A stretch of DNA of 64,000 nucleotides from an uncultured Endomicrobiia bacterium (GCA_937936785.1 CALDDQ010000003.1:50461-114460), one strand, 5' to 3'. Counted from the stretch's first letter, positions 53,161-61,936 are shown. Made by a program: numbers and translations. Notes: a model not told the origin generated them from the sequence alone.

Positions 53161-54237
53161 TTAACTTTTGACCTGACAAAACTGTTCATAATCAATAAGT
53201 TCTTTTATGGTAGGATTTTTACCACAAACAGGACACTCTTCTGAACGTTGAATATTAAGTTTTCTAAAACTCATTTCCAATGAATTAAAAACAAGTAATT
53301 TACCAACTAGAAGTTCTCCTTTTCCTAAAATATATTTCAAAACTTCTGTTGCTTGTAACACTCCCAACACACCCGCAACAACACCTAATATTCCAGCTTC
53401 CTGACAAGAAGGAACCATACCAACTGGCGGTGGATCAGGAAAAATACACCGATAACATGGACCAAAATTTGGAATTATGGTAGTTATTTGCCCATCAAAA
53501 CGTAAAATACCTGCATGAGATAACGGTTTTTTTGAAATAACACATGCGTCATTGACAAGATATCTGGTTGGAAAATTATCACTCCCATCAACAATTATAT
53601 CATACTCTTTTATTATATCCATTATATTATTTGAAGTAACCCTTAATGGGTAGGTAACTATCTTTATATCAGAATTTATAGATTCTAACTTTTCTTTGGT
53701 TGATTCTGTTTTATGTTTCCCAACATCTTTCATAAAATGTGTAATTTGTCTTTGAAGATTATTAAGTTCCACCTTGTCTGAGTCTACTAAACCAATTTTT
53801 CCAACCCCTGCCGCTGCTAAATAATATGCACAAGGAGCTCCAAGTCCACCACATCCTATAATTAAAACTTTTGCATTCAATATTTTTTCTTGTCCCTTCC
53901 CACCAACTTCAGGTAAAATTATCTGTCTACTATATCTCTCAATCTGTTCTTCAGTTAAACCTGCTCCACCAGCAATTGCTGGAATTATAGATAATTCATC
54001 CCCATCTTTTAATTCTGTTTTATCTCCTTGTAAAAATCTTATATCTTTATCATTTACAAAAAAATTTATAAATCGACGAAGATTATTATTTTCATCATAA
54101 ATTCTTTCTTTTATGCCGGGATATTTTTTGTCAAGATTAATTATTAATTCTCTAACATTTGTTCCTTCACATTCTACTTCAATATTGTTATTGGTAAGTT
54201 TTTGTAACGGTGTTGGGATCCTCACTTTTATACTCAT
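53161..54237 (-). CDS. CysO-like sulfur carrier fused to a MoeB/MoeZ-type adenylyltransferase
   Basis: A 358-residue two-domain protein. Residues 1-91 are a ubiquitin-like sulfur carrier ending AIAGG. RRFINFFVNDKDIRF (about 54-68) and the ending are strikingly like Mycobacterium CysO. Residues about 95-358 are an E1-like activating enzyme: YSRQIILPEVG, the ATP motif IIGCGGLGAPCAYYLAAAG, DNFPTRYLVND, zinc cysteines in CYRCIF and CPVCG, and a Cys in VPSCQEAG. Because the Gly-Gly is internal (GGAGLTEEQ), the carrier must be cut free before it can be thiolated. The ATG at 54237 has GGAGG 6 nt upstream; an earlier in-frame Met is poorer. thrC lies directly upstream. Confidence 0.92.
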   Translation of the reverse strand: MSIKVRIPTPLQKLTNNNIEVECEGTNVRELIINLDKKYPGIKERIYDENNNLRRFINFFVNDKDIRFLQGDKTELKDGDELSIIPAIAGGAGLTEEQIERYSRQIILPEVGGKGQEKILNAKVLIIGCGGLGAPCAYYLAAAGVGKIGLVDSDKVELNNLQRQITHFMKDVGKHKTESTKEKLESINSDIKIVTYPLRVTSNNIMDIIKEYDIIVDGSDNFPTRYLVNDACVISKKPLSHAGILRFDGQITTIIPNFGPCYRCIFPDPPPVGMVPSCQEAGILGVVAGVLGVLQATEVLKYILGKGELLVGKLLVFNSLEMSFRKLNIQRSEECPVCGKNPTIKELIDYEQFCQVKS

Positions 54238-54274
54238 ATTTTTCCCTCCTATTAAAATTTTTAAATACAACAAT

Positions 54275-55516
54275 TTAATTATTTTCTAAGCATTTTTTTG
54301 CTAATACTTCTTCAAATGAATTTATGTTTGCTTTAATATTAATTACATTCTCAAGTTTTGTTCTTATAGATTCTTGTGTTTTTAAACCATTACCAGTTAT
54401 TGAAATTACTAACGATTCATCTTTAGGAATTTTTCCTTGTTCTATAAGCTTTTTTGTTACAGCGACTGTCACACCACCTGCAGTTTCAGTGAATATTCCT
54501 TCTGTTATAGCTAATAGTTTTATGCCTTCCACAATTTCTTCGTCAGAAACATCTTCTCCCCAACCACCACTGTCACTAACTGATTTAAATGCATAATACC
54601 CATCTGCAGGGTTACCTATCGCTAAAGATTTTGCAATAGTTTTTGGTTTTACTGGTTTGATGATTTCGTTATTTTCTTTTATTGCAGTAACTACAGGAGA
54701 ACAACCTTTTGCTTGTGCAGCATAAATTTTTGTTTTCACTTCTTGAATAAAACCTAATTTGTGTAATTCATTTAATCCTTTCCATATTTTTGAAATTAAA
54801 GACCCACCAGCAACAGGTACTACAATATTATCTGGTGCACGCCAACCTAATTGTTCAACAATTTCATAAATATATGTCTTTGACCCTTCAGCATAATATG
54901 GCCTAATATTAATATTAACAAATGCCCACCGATATTTATTGCCTATTTCAGAACAAAGTCTATTTACATCATCATAATTACCTTCCACAGCAACAACTTT
55001 TGGACCATAAACTAGTGAAGAAACAATTTTTCCTGATTCTAAATCTGACGGTATAAAAACAAAACATTTCAATCTTGCAGCGGCTGATTGTGCAGAAACA
55101 GAATTTGCCAAATTGCCAGTTGAAGCACACGCAACTGTGTCAAACCCGAATTCTTTTGCTTTTGATATTGCCACAGAAACTACTCTGTCTTTAAAAGATA
55201 ATGTTGGATGGCTAACAGAATCATCTTTAATGTATAACTCTTTCACACCCAATTTCTTTTCTAAATTTTTTGCTCTTACTAATGGGGTAAATCCTGACTG
55301 TAAACCTACTACTGGATCAGCATCAATGGGTAATAACTCACGATAACGCCACAAATTTTTTGACCTGGAAATGATTATATCTTTATTTAACATTTTCTTT
55401 ATTTTATCATAATCATAATCAACTTCCAACGGTCCAAAACAATATTCGCATACATAAAGTGGTTCCTTAGGATATTCCATACCACATTCTCTACATTTTA
55501 ATCCTTTAGTATACAT
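54275..55516 (-). CDS. thrC: Threonine synthase
   Basis: A 413-residue PLP enzyme converting O-phosphohomoserine to threonine. An N-terminal zinc ribbon (CRECGMEYP, CEYCFGPLEVDYDYD) precedes the fold-type II core. The PLP Lys is in HPTLSFKDRVVSVA (about 104-117), the phosphate loop follows as ASTGNLANSVSA, and GGSLISKIWKG is further on. It lies between the RAYT element and the CysO-MoeB fusion; a 37-nt gap leads to the latter. A related PLP synthase acting on another phosphorylated amino acid cannot be excluded given the sulfur context. Confidence 0.92.
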   Translation of the reverse strand: MYTKGLKCRECGMEYPKEPLYVCEYCFGPLEVDYDYDKIKKMLNKDIIISRSKNLWRYRELLPIDADPVVGLQSGFTPLVRAKNLEKKLGVKELYIKDDSVSHPTLSFKDRVVSVAISKAKEFGFDTVACASTGNLANSVSAQSAAARLKCFVFIPSDLESGKIVSSLVYGPKVVAVEGNYDDVNRLCSEIGNKYRWAFVNINIRPYYAEGSKTYIYEIVEQLGWRAPDNIVVPVAGGSLISKIWKGLNELHKLGFIQEVKTKIYAAQAKGCSPVVTAIKENNEIIKPVKPKTIAKSLAIGNPADGYYAFKSVSDSGGWGEDVSDEEIVEGIKLLAITEGIFTETAGGVTVAVTKKLIEQGKIPKDESLVISITGNGLKTQESIRTKLENVINIKANINSFEEVLAKKCLENN

Positions 55517-55540
55517 ATTTTAACCCTCCATTAATAATTT

Positions 55541-55590
55541 AGGAGTATAGAGCCTTTAGGCTCGTTAGGAGTAGAGCCTTCAGGCTCGTT
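55541..55590. repeat. REP hairpin units 1 and 2
   Basis: Two copies in the same orientation of a unit whose core is GGAGTAGAGCC-TTYA-GGCTCGT, able to fold as GAGCC/GGCTC. Unit 1 has two extra bases (GTATAGAG). GTAG just before the stem recalls the GTAG tetranucleotide that E. coli RAYT recognises beside REP hairpins. Confidence 0.9.
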
Positions 55591-55608
55591 TAATTATAAA
55601 TTTTACTC

Positions 55609-55654
55609 TACGAGGCTAAAGCCTATATTCCCACGAGGCTAAAGCCTCTACTCC
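55609..55654. repeat. 46-bp direct repeat, left copy (two inverted REP units)
   Basis: Identical over 46 bases to 56259-56304, in the same orientation. It holds two units in the reverse orientation with stem GAGGC/GCCTC, a compensatory swap of the GAGCC/GGCTC stem in units 1 and 2. The two copies bracket the RAYT gene. Confidence 0.92.
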
Positions 55655-55661
55655 AAGAATT

Positions 55662-56252
55662 TCAATGGGCATTCTTGCCTTCAGGCTCGTTAGGAGTAGA
55701 GCCTTCAGGAGTAGAGCCTTTAGGCTCGTTAATTATATAATCCACGACTGGAAATTTCATAAAAATATCGTTAATCCAGTTTTTCCCTTTTTCTTTCAAA
55801 TAAATTGGATAACTTGAAAATTTATAAAATTCTAACTCTTCTAAGTTTTTAACAAAGCCATGTTTTATTGGATTATTATGGATATAATTCAATCTTATAT
55901 AAAAATCTTTTTCTGATCTAACACATGTATCCCAGTAACTGTACCATATTTTTCTACCTTGAGATTTATCAATTTTATTGATCTCATAAGAACTACTTCC
56001 ATGAACCATATTAATGAACTTTCCTAAATTATTTCCGCAAGTTGTTCTTATCAGCAGATGATAATGATTATCTATGATAACCCAACCATAAAGTTTAAAT
56101 TGGTAATATTTAATGCTTTCATTAATTTTATTTAGTAATATTTCTTTTTTCTCGTCAGTATTCAGAAAATTTTTCTCCCCATATGTATGTGCTGTGATAA
56201 AATACACCGTGTTGTCAATGTAAATGTGTGGAGGATTGTGGTAAATTTTCAT
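55662..56252 (-). CDS. REP-associated tyrosine transposase (RAYT, Y1/HUH family)
   Basis: A 196-residue single-strand DNA transposase of the IS200/IS605-related Y1 family. The HUH metal motif is DNHYHLLI (His-Tyr-His, about 63-68), and KHGFVKNLEELEFYKFSSYPIY (about 133-154) is the conserved C-terminal block; the catalytic Tyr is probably one of those around YWDTC or YIHNNP (about 107-128). The protein's last about 22 residues (NEPKGSTPEGSTPNEPEGKN) are encoded by REP units, so a repeat has run into the 3' end of the gene. It sits between cysK and thrC, flanked by its own REPs. Confidence 0.93.
   Translation of the reverse strand: MKIYHNPPHIYIDNTVYFITAHTYGEKNFLNTDEKKEILLNKINESIKYYQFKLYGWVIIDNHYHLLIRTTCGNNLGKFINMVHGSSSYEINKIDKSQGRKIWYSYWDTCVRSEKDFYIRLNYIHNNPIKHGFVKNLEELEFYKFSSYPIYLKEKGKNWINDIFMKFPVVDYIINEPKGSTPEGSTPNEPEGKNAH
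55673..55731. repeat. REP units inside the RAYT 3' end
   Basis: One partial unit (to 55690) and one to two further overlapping units (55691-55731), forward orientation, containing GTAGAGCCTTCAGG and GTAGAGCCTTTAGGCTCGT. They are read as codons by the RAYT gene on the minus strand and give a repeated Gly-Ser-Thr-Pro-Glu pattern. Confidence 0.88.
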
Positions 56253-56258
56253 TTTTTA

Positions 56259-56354
56259 TACGAGGCTAAAGCCTATATTCCCACGAGGCTAAAGCCTCTA
56301 CTCCTACGAGCCTAAAGGCTCTACTCCATTAGAACAAGCGTAAGCGCTATACCC
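56259..56354. repeat. 46-bp direct repeat, right copy, plus further REP units
   Basis: 56259-56304 repeats 55609-55654 exactly. A third reversed unit follows (56306-56329) with the other stem type (GAGCC/GGCTC), then a decayed one (56334-56354) in which AGCG..CGCT keeps a stem though the sequence has drifted. The decayed unit reaches to within 2 nt of the cysK stop. Confidence 0.88.
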
Positions 56355-56355
56355 C

Positions 56356-57315
56356 TTAAGCAGTAAAATATTGTTCCATACTAAAATATCTTTCTCCAGT
56401 ATCTGGGAAAACAACAACTATGCGTTTGCCTTTACCTAAATTTTTCGCTACTTTAAGTGCTGCAAAACATGCTGCGCCTGAAGATATTCCTACAAACAAT
56501 CCTTCTTCCCTGGATAACCTTTTTGTAGTCTGAAACGCTTCATCATCACTTACAGCAATTATTTCATCAATTATTTTACAATTAAGAATTTCTGGAATAA
56601 ATCCTGCACCTATACCTTGAATTTTATGTGGTCCAGCTTTTTTTCCAGATAATACTGCAGAATTTATTGGTTCAACTGCAACTATTTTTACACCAGGAAT
56701 TTCATTTTTTAAAACTTCACCTACACCTGTAATTGTTCCACCTGTTCCTACTCCTGCAACAAAAGCATCTAATTTATCTTCAGTTGCATCTAATATTTCC
56801 ATTGCAGTAGTTTTTTTGTGAATTTCAGGATTAGATAAATTATTAAATTGTAGTGGCATAAAACTATTTTTATTTTTTTTCAAAATTTCATGCGCTTTTT
56901 TTATTGCTCCTTGCATACCTTCTAATGCAGGGGTTAAAATAACTTCTGCTCCATATGATTTTAAAATATATATTCTTTCTAAACTCATAGATTCTGGCAT
57001 TGTTAAAATACATCTATAACCTTTCACTGCACAAACCATTGCTAAACCTATCCCTGTATTTCCTGAGGTTGGTTCTACAACTATATAACCAGGTTTTAAT
57101 CTACCATCTTTTTCTGCTTCTTCTATCATTGCAAAGGCTGCTCTATCTTTTACACTACCACCAGGATTAAACATCTCTAATTTAGCATAAATTTCTGCCA
57201 TATCCTTTTCTACAATTTTGTTTAATTTTACTATAGGTGTGTTAAAAATTAACTCAAGCACATTGTCTGCTATTTTTGCACCAAATTTTTTTAATTTGTT
57301 CTCACTACTATTCAT
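56356..57315 (-). CDS. cysK: Cysteine synthase (O-acetylserine sulfhydrylase family)
   Basis: A 319-residue fold-type II PLP enzyme. The PLP Lys is in NPGGSVKDRAAFAMI (about 57), the substrate loop is PTSGNTGIGLAMV (about 83-95) and the phosphate site is GVGTGGTITGVGEVL (about 187-201). The ending SGAACFAALKVAKNLGKGKRIVVVFPDTGERY is typical. It joins sulfide, or sulfur on a carrier protein as in CysM, to an activated serine. The CysO-like carrier and sulfite reductase nearby make either sulfur source possible. It lies downstream of the ThiS-like gene. Confidence 0.93.
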   Translation of the reverse strand: MNSSENKLKKFGAKIADNVLELIFNTPIVKLNKIVEKDMAEIYAKLEMFNPGGSVKDRAAFAMIEEAEKDGRLKPGYIVVEPTSGNTGIGLAMVCAVKGYRCILTMPESMSLERIYILKSYGAEVILTPALEGMQGAIKKAHEILKKNKNSFMPLQFNNLSNPEIHKKTTAMEILDATEDKLDAFVAGVGTGGTITGVGEVLKNEIPGVKIVAVEPINSAVLSGKKAGPHKIQGIGAGFIPEILNCKIIDEIIAVSDDEAFQTTKRLSREEGLFVGISSGAACFAALKVAKNLGKGKRIVVVFPDTGERYFSMEQYFTA

Positions 57316-57374
57316 AGTATCCTCCAGGTTCCTAATTGGTTAAACAATAAATTTTAAACATTTTACAATTTTCA

Positions 57375-57578
57375 TTAATTTCCACCACCCATAAAAAATA
57401 CAAATTCTATCACATCGTTTTCTTTAATAACCGTAGATTGATAATCTTGCCGATTTATTATTTTACCATTTAACTCTACAGTTACTACTTCAGGACGAAT
57501 ATTTTTCTTTTTTAACAGTTCTAAAATACTAATTTCTTGTTCTATTTGTTCTTCTTTTCCATTTATTAAAATTTTCAT
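57375..57578 (-). CDS. ThiS-like sulfur carrier with a masked C-terminus
   Basis: A 67-residue ubiquitin-like protein (MKILINGKEEQIEQ, SILELLKKKNI, VAVELN-type strand as VTVELNGKII, IKENDVIEFVFFMGGGN). The family length and fold are right, but the chain ends Gly-Gly-Gly-Asn and not Gly-Gly, so the terminal Asn would have to be removed before adenylation. ATG at 57578 is chosen; AAGGAGG lies 15 nt upstream, a little far. A longer frame from 57626 has no support. It leads cysK by 59 nt, which suggests a role in cysteine or thiamine sulfur transfer. Confidence 0.85.
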   Translation of the reverse strand: MKILINGKEEQIEQEISILELLKKKNIRPEVVTVELNGKIINRQDYQSTVIKENDVIEFVFFMGGGN

Positions 57579-57687
57579 AACTATTTTATTACTCCTCCTT
57601 AAACATTTAGTTCTGTTAAATTCCAATTCTTTTTTTCTTTAAACTACTAAAGATTGTAAAAAATCTTTCTAATTTCATTAATTATAT

Positions 57688-59133
57688 TTATTTTGAATTA
57701 GTGTTTTTATTATTTTTATATCCTTTTGGCCATGGTGAATTTGCTATGCCATAGCTGTGTGTCTTAATTGCTAAAATTGCACAATAATTTTTTCTATTTC
57801 TTGTTGCAGTATCTGTTCTGTATAAAATACCTTCTTCATCAATAACTAAAGCAGAATAAGTAACCTGCCCTCCAGTCCAGTTATCTCCCGAAGATGGCAT
57901 CTGAGTTAAGTCATAAATATCTTTCATTGTTCCATCAGGATTTAATGCCCAGAGATACTTGTATTCAGTGGTGAAGTATATTGTTCCATCTTTTCCAACA
58001 ACTGCTGGTCCATAACAGTCACTTGTTTTCCATTCCTTATCGTGTTCATCATACATCCATTGATCAATATCAAACATCCATTTTGCACTACCATTTGAAG
58101 AATTTATAGCCCAGAAATATCCTGCTTTTTTATTAGTGTCAGTTTTATTTTTAGCACTGGTAACAAGATAAATTGTCCCATCTTCACCAATAACCGGCTG
58201 AGCATAGATATCTGCTTTAGCGTCAAACTCCAATTTTTTTACACCAGTTGAAGAATATGCTATAAGATATCGCCCCTGTCCACAGTAAATATCTCCGGAA
58301 CTATTTATTACCGGAGAAGTAATTACAGAGTTACCACCTGATGCTTTCCACAAAAATCCGCCAGTGGAACTACTTATTGCATATAAACTATCAGTGCTTT
58401 GAGCATATACTACTCCACTGGAAACTGTGGGTGCAGGCCAAATACTATATTCTGCATGTTGCAATTCATATCTCCATTTTTCACTACCGTCACTAGGATT
58501 TAACGCAATAACTGCATTATTAGTAGGCATACTGGTTGAAACATTAACATATATATAGATTATTCCATCACTGTCTATAGCAGGAGATGTTTGTCCCCAG
58601 AAGTGTGGCTCAGTTACTGATGAACATATCTTTTTCCATTTTTTTGTTCCATCAGAATTTAAAGCATAAAGATAAGTTGCTCCACCATGGTCAGTAGAAT
58701 GAGCATCGTAATACGGCATATCAATTGTTATAAAATAAATTGTCCCATCATTCGCAACAGTAATAGCGCCTTTAACTACTTCATCTTCGTCAATGTTAAA
58801 TTTCCATTTTATTTTACCATCAGATTTATTTATTGCGCATATGGTATTAGTATATTCTGCTCCGGAAGGAGAACCATCAATCCCACTTGTTCCCATATAA
58901 ATCGTATCTCCGGAAATTGCAATTGAACCCCAGTAAGCCCAGCCTTCAACCGGCTCAGATATCCATAATAAACGGCTATCCCGCGGACGATATAATTCAT
59001 CTTCGGTCTGCGTAGTTTTTTCTTGCCATTGTTTAATTGCCTTTTTACCAGTTTCTTTGCCAAGATTAACTGTGCCAAACTGAAATGCTGAAAGAGAACT
59101 ACCAAGTAAAAATATTAATATCAATTCTTTCAT
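57688..59133 (-). CDS. Exported PQQ-type beta-propeller protein
   Basis: About 481 residues with a signal peptide (MKELILIFLLGSSLSA) and a series of WD/PQQ-like blades: TICAINKSDGKIKWKFN, TYLYALNSDGTKKWKK, VIALNPSDGSEKWRYE, LYAISSSTGGFLWKASG, FWAINSSNGSAKWMFD and so on, about seven in all. Such outer-membrane-linked propellers serve as scaffolds (for example BamB) or bind ligands; no PQQ-enzyme active site is evident. ATG at 59133 overlaps the upstream stop (ATGA). No sorting-type C-terminal domain is seen. Confidence 0.85.
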   Translation of the reverse strand: MKELILIFLLGSSLSAFQFGTVNLGKETGKKAIKQWQEKTTQTEDELYRPRDSRLLWISEPVEGWAYWGSIAISGDTIYMGTSGIDGSPSGAEYTNTICAINKSDGKIKWKFNIDEDEVVKGAITVANDGTIYFITIDMPYYDAHSTDHGGATYLYALNSDGTKKWKKICSSVTEPHFWGQTSPAIDSDGIIYIYVNVSTSMPTNNAVIALNPSDGSEKWRYELQHAEYSIWPAPTVSSGVVYAQSTDSLYAISSSTGGFLWKASGGNSVITSPVINSSGDIYCGQGRYLIAYSSTGVKKLEFDAKADIYAQPVIGEDGTIYLVTSAKNKTDTNKKAGYFWAINSSNGSAKWMFDIDQWMYDEHDKEWKTSDCYGPAVVGKDGTIYFTTEYKYLWALNPDGTMKDIYDLTQMPSSGDNWTGGQVTYSALVIDEEGILYRTDTATRNRKNYCAILAIKTHSYGIANSPWPKGYKNNKNTNSK

Positions 59134-59606
59134 TTCTTTTCCCAAAAATATAAATTGACTGCTATATTAAGGACAAAATCAAACTCTGTAGCAGAGAAAT
59201 TATTAATTGTTGCTTGGGCAAAATAAGGTCCAATATCTAAATTTATAGAAATATTTTTATATAAAAACTTTTCTATACCACCAAAACTTCCCAGTATATA
59301 TCCGGTACTTTCCAGATTCCCGGAGTTTGTCTTTGTATTAAAATAAGACGCTTCCAATCCTGCATAATAATAAATAGTAGTTCTTGAAAAATATCTATAA
59401 TATCTTGTTCCAAAAAGATTTGATTGATAACTTTCATCGTTGCTTATTTGATATTTCAACTCCAACAAATTTTTTTTCAATACAAATTTAACTCCAACTC
59501 CTGGATAATTCAGTGATAAACCAAATCTACAAAAAAATTCCTTACTAAAAATTGGTTTAATAAAAATTATTGAGAATAAAATTATTATAATGAATTTCTT
59601 CATCAT
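59130..59606 (-). CDS. Small outer-membrane beta-barrel-like protein
   Basis: A 158-residue protein with a signal peptide (about 1-21, ending FS-KEFF) and about eight short aromatic-rich strands (YYYAGLEASYF, YILGSFGGIEKFLYKN, FDFVLNIAVNLYFWEKK), suggesting an eight-stranded OmpA/OmpW-like barrel. The family is not recognised. Its stop overlaps the start of the propeller gene, so the two products are probably partners. It lies 32 nt after the sulfite reductase gene. Confidence 0.65.
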   Translation of the reverse strand: MMKKFIIIILFSIIFIKPIFSKEFFCRFGLSLNYPGVGVKFVLKKNLLELKYQISNDESYQSNLFGTRYYRYFSRTTIYYYAGLEASYFNTKTNSGNLESTGYILGSFGGIEKFLYKNISINLDIGPYFAQATINNFSATEFDFVLNIAVNLYFWEKK

Positions 59607-59638
59607 TTTGTTTTTTTATTATTAAATTTGCACATTTT

Positions 59639-61936
59639 TTATACTTTTTTCTTTACTAAAACTTTAAAAAAATTTTGTTCTTGTTTAATCTCTAATATTT
59701 CCTGACCATCATTTTGTAAACTTTTAGGTACATTTTGTATAGGAGCACCATCGTCTAAATAAATTTCTAATATATCTCCAACTTGCAACTCTTCAAGTTT
59801 AAGTTTTGCTTTTACATAATTTATTGGGCACGGTGTACCTCGTAAATCGTAAACTACCGTTGAAGGTTGAGCAGTAGCAGATATTGTCTGTTTTTGTGAT
59901 CTTTCATCTCTTATTGGAAAATTAAAGTTGCTATCCATTGAGGAATAAATGTTTTTTATTTCATTATAAAAATCTGAGGCAAATTTGTATGCATCTTCTT
60001 TTTGAATTTTGCCTGAAACTAAATTTTCATAAAATTCAACTATATTTTCAAACCTTGTATCACAAATACCGGTCATAATAAACTTTTCAACAAAAAAAGT
60101 AACTGCTTCTTTTTCATCTTTAGTGTCAACTCCTTTTACAACAAGTAGTGCTCTTGCTGAATAAACTAAAGCATTTTTAATTTCTTGTATTTCAAAGTTT
60201 TTATCTTTTGCCTTAAGTAGTGATTGTTTTGCTGATTCTAAATCTGATTCTATCATATCAATCACACCTGCACCACATTCACCTTGTGAAAGCCCATCTA
60301 AAGAAAACTCAGTGTCTTTCCCCCAGTCAAAATAAAAACTTTTATCTTCATCATATTGTGGTACAAAAGAATATTTCTTTATAAGCTCACTTACAGTTGA
60401 TACTTCAAGTTTATCATTAAAATCTATTATCAACTCTGAAACCAATTTTGGCACAACACGTGCAGGAACAATACCTACTTCTTGTGCAAGTTTTGTATTT
60501 TCAGCATTTATCTCTCCACCAAAATGTATCTTGTAAAAAGGAACTGTCCTATCATAAACTTTTCTTGCTAATCCTGAAAAAGAAATTGTCCCTATTGGAT
60601 GTTGACCACAAGCGTTAGGGCAGCCATTTATGTTTATCCTTATATTTTTAAGTTTATCAATCGTATCTAAATTTATTTTTGTACTCAATTCTTTTATTAT
60701 TTCTTTTGCCATATCTATGGCATTGCATATACCTAAATTACAAGTTGTTGCTGCTTTACAAGAAACAACATCTAAAACTGTTTCAGGGTAAAGAAAATCA
60801 TTAAATATTGATTTTATTTTTTCATAAACATAAAACATTTTATTATAAGGTATGTTTGAAACAACAATATTTTGTCTTTGTGTAGTTCTAAAAATTAAAT
60901 AGGGAATTTCAGAGCCAATTTCTGATAAACTTATAAGTTGCTGAACATTAACTTCACCTAACGGAACTCTTATTTGTGCAAAGTAGTATCCTTTTTGTTT
61001 TTGTTCTGTTGTGTTGTATTTCAAAAACAAATTATAAACATTATCTTCTGAACAACCTATCAAATTACCATACTGTAGTTGAGGTAGTGAAGACAGTCCA
61101 TTTTCTAATCTTAAACTAATATATTCTGTATCTTTCAACTTTTTTAATTCTTCTTTATAAAGTTCTACAAACTTTTCCCACGAAATATCTTGGATAAGAA
61201 ATCTTAGACGATTATGGTGTCTGTTTTTTCTATCTCCATATTTGTTAAAAACATTCATAATTGATTTCACCACATAACCTACTTCTTCTATTTCAACTTT
61301 TTCTTCAATAACTTTACCAACAGCACTTTTCGCACCCATACCTCCACCACATAAAACTTTAAAGTAACCGTCAATACCAACAAACCCTACATCGTTCACA
61401 CCTGCAAAACAACAATCTTTTTGACATCCTGAGAACGCAATTTTAAACTTTCTCGGGAGATTCAAAGATTCATCTAATGATAACAAATATTCAGTAAGGC
61501 CACAAACAATTCTATATACTTCAATCTTTTCATAAGGACAGATTCCTGAAAGATAACATCCTGTGATATTCCTTACAGTATTTCCTCCGCCACCACGGGG
61601 GAAGATATTATAATCTTTAAGATACTCTATTATTTTTATAGAATTCTCAAATGGTACATTATGTATTTGTATATCCTGTCTTGTTGTGATATGAAGTTTT
61701 CCATTAGCAAACTTTTCTGCAGCTTCACCAATTGCTTTTAACTGTTGTGGTGTTAAAATTCCCGCAGGTATTCTTAACCTAGACATTAAAATTTTTCCGC
61801 CTCGTTGTGAATAGAACCCCCAAGGAACACGAACTCCACGGAAAAATGTATCTTTTAACTCGCCACTAAGAAATTTTTTAAGATATTCGTCATACTTTGG
61901 TATATCATTTAAAACTTTTTTTGGCAACTTAAACAT
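59639..61936 (-). CDS. Siroheme sulfite/nitrite reductase fused to a TusA-like sulfur-transfer domain
   Basis: A 765-residue fusion. Residues about 1-520 are a two-repeat siroheme-[4Fe-4S] reductase: RIPAGILTPQQLKAIGEAAEKF, TTRQDIQIHNVP, TGCYLSGICPYEK and SGCQKDCCFAGVND in the first half and, in the second, SCKAATTCNLGICNA and NGCPNACGQHPIG, which fits the Cys ligands of the cluster and siroheme. About 545-665 is a helical linker. About 690-765 is a TusA domain (YDLRGTPCPINYVKAKLKLEEL) with the acceptor Cys. It reduces sulfite to sulfide for assimilation. hemL overlaps it by 8 nt, so siroheme supply is co-regulated. Confidence 0.9.
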   Translation of the reverse strand: MFKLPKKVLNDIPKYDEYLKKFLSGELKDTFFRGVRVPWGFYSQRGGKILMSRLRIPAGILTPQQLKAIGEAAEKFANGKLHITTRQDIQIHNVPFENSIKIIEYLKDYNIFPRGGGGNTVRNITGCYLSGICPYEKIEVYRIVCGLTEYLLSLDESLNLPRKFKIAFSGCQKDCCFAGVNDVGFVGIDGYFKVLCGGGMGAKSAVGKVIEEKVEIEEVGYVVKSIMNVFNKYGDRKNRHHNRLRFLIQDISWEKFVELYKEELKKLKDTEYISLRLENGLSSLPQLQYGNLIGCSEDNVYNLFLKYNTTEQKQKGYYFAQIRVPLGEVNVQQLISLSEIGSEIPYLIFRTTQRQNIVVSNIPYNKMFYVYEKIKSIFNDFLYPETVLDVVSCKAATTCNLGICNAIDMAKEIIKELSTKINLDTIDKLKNIRININGCPNACGQHPIGTISFSGLARKVYDRTVPFYKIHFGGEINAENTKLAQEVGIVPARVVPKLVSELIIDFNDKLEVSTVSELIKKYSFVPQYDEDKSFYFDWGKDTEFSLDGLSQGECGAGVIDMIESDLESAKQSLLKAKDKNFEIQEIKNALVYSARALLVVKGVDTKDEKEAVTFFVEKFIMTGICDTRFENIVEFYENLVSGKIQKEDAYKFASDFYNEIKNIYSSMDSNFNFPIRDERSQKQTISATAQPSTVVYDLRGTPCPINYVKAKLKLEELQVGDILEIYLDDGAPIQNVPKSLQNDGQEILEIKQEQNFFKVLVKKKV

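Noticed and set aside
55541..56354. CRISPR array
   Set aside because: The repeats are inverted in part, lie next to each other without uniform spacers and flank a RAYT gene; they are REP units.
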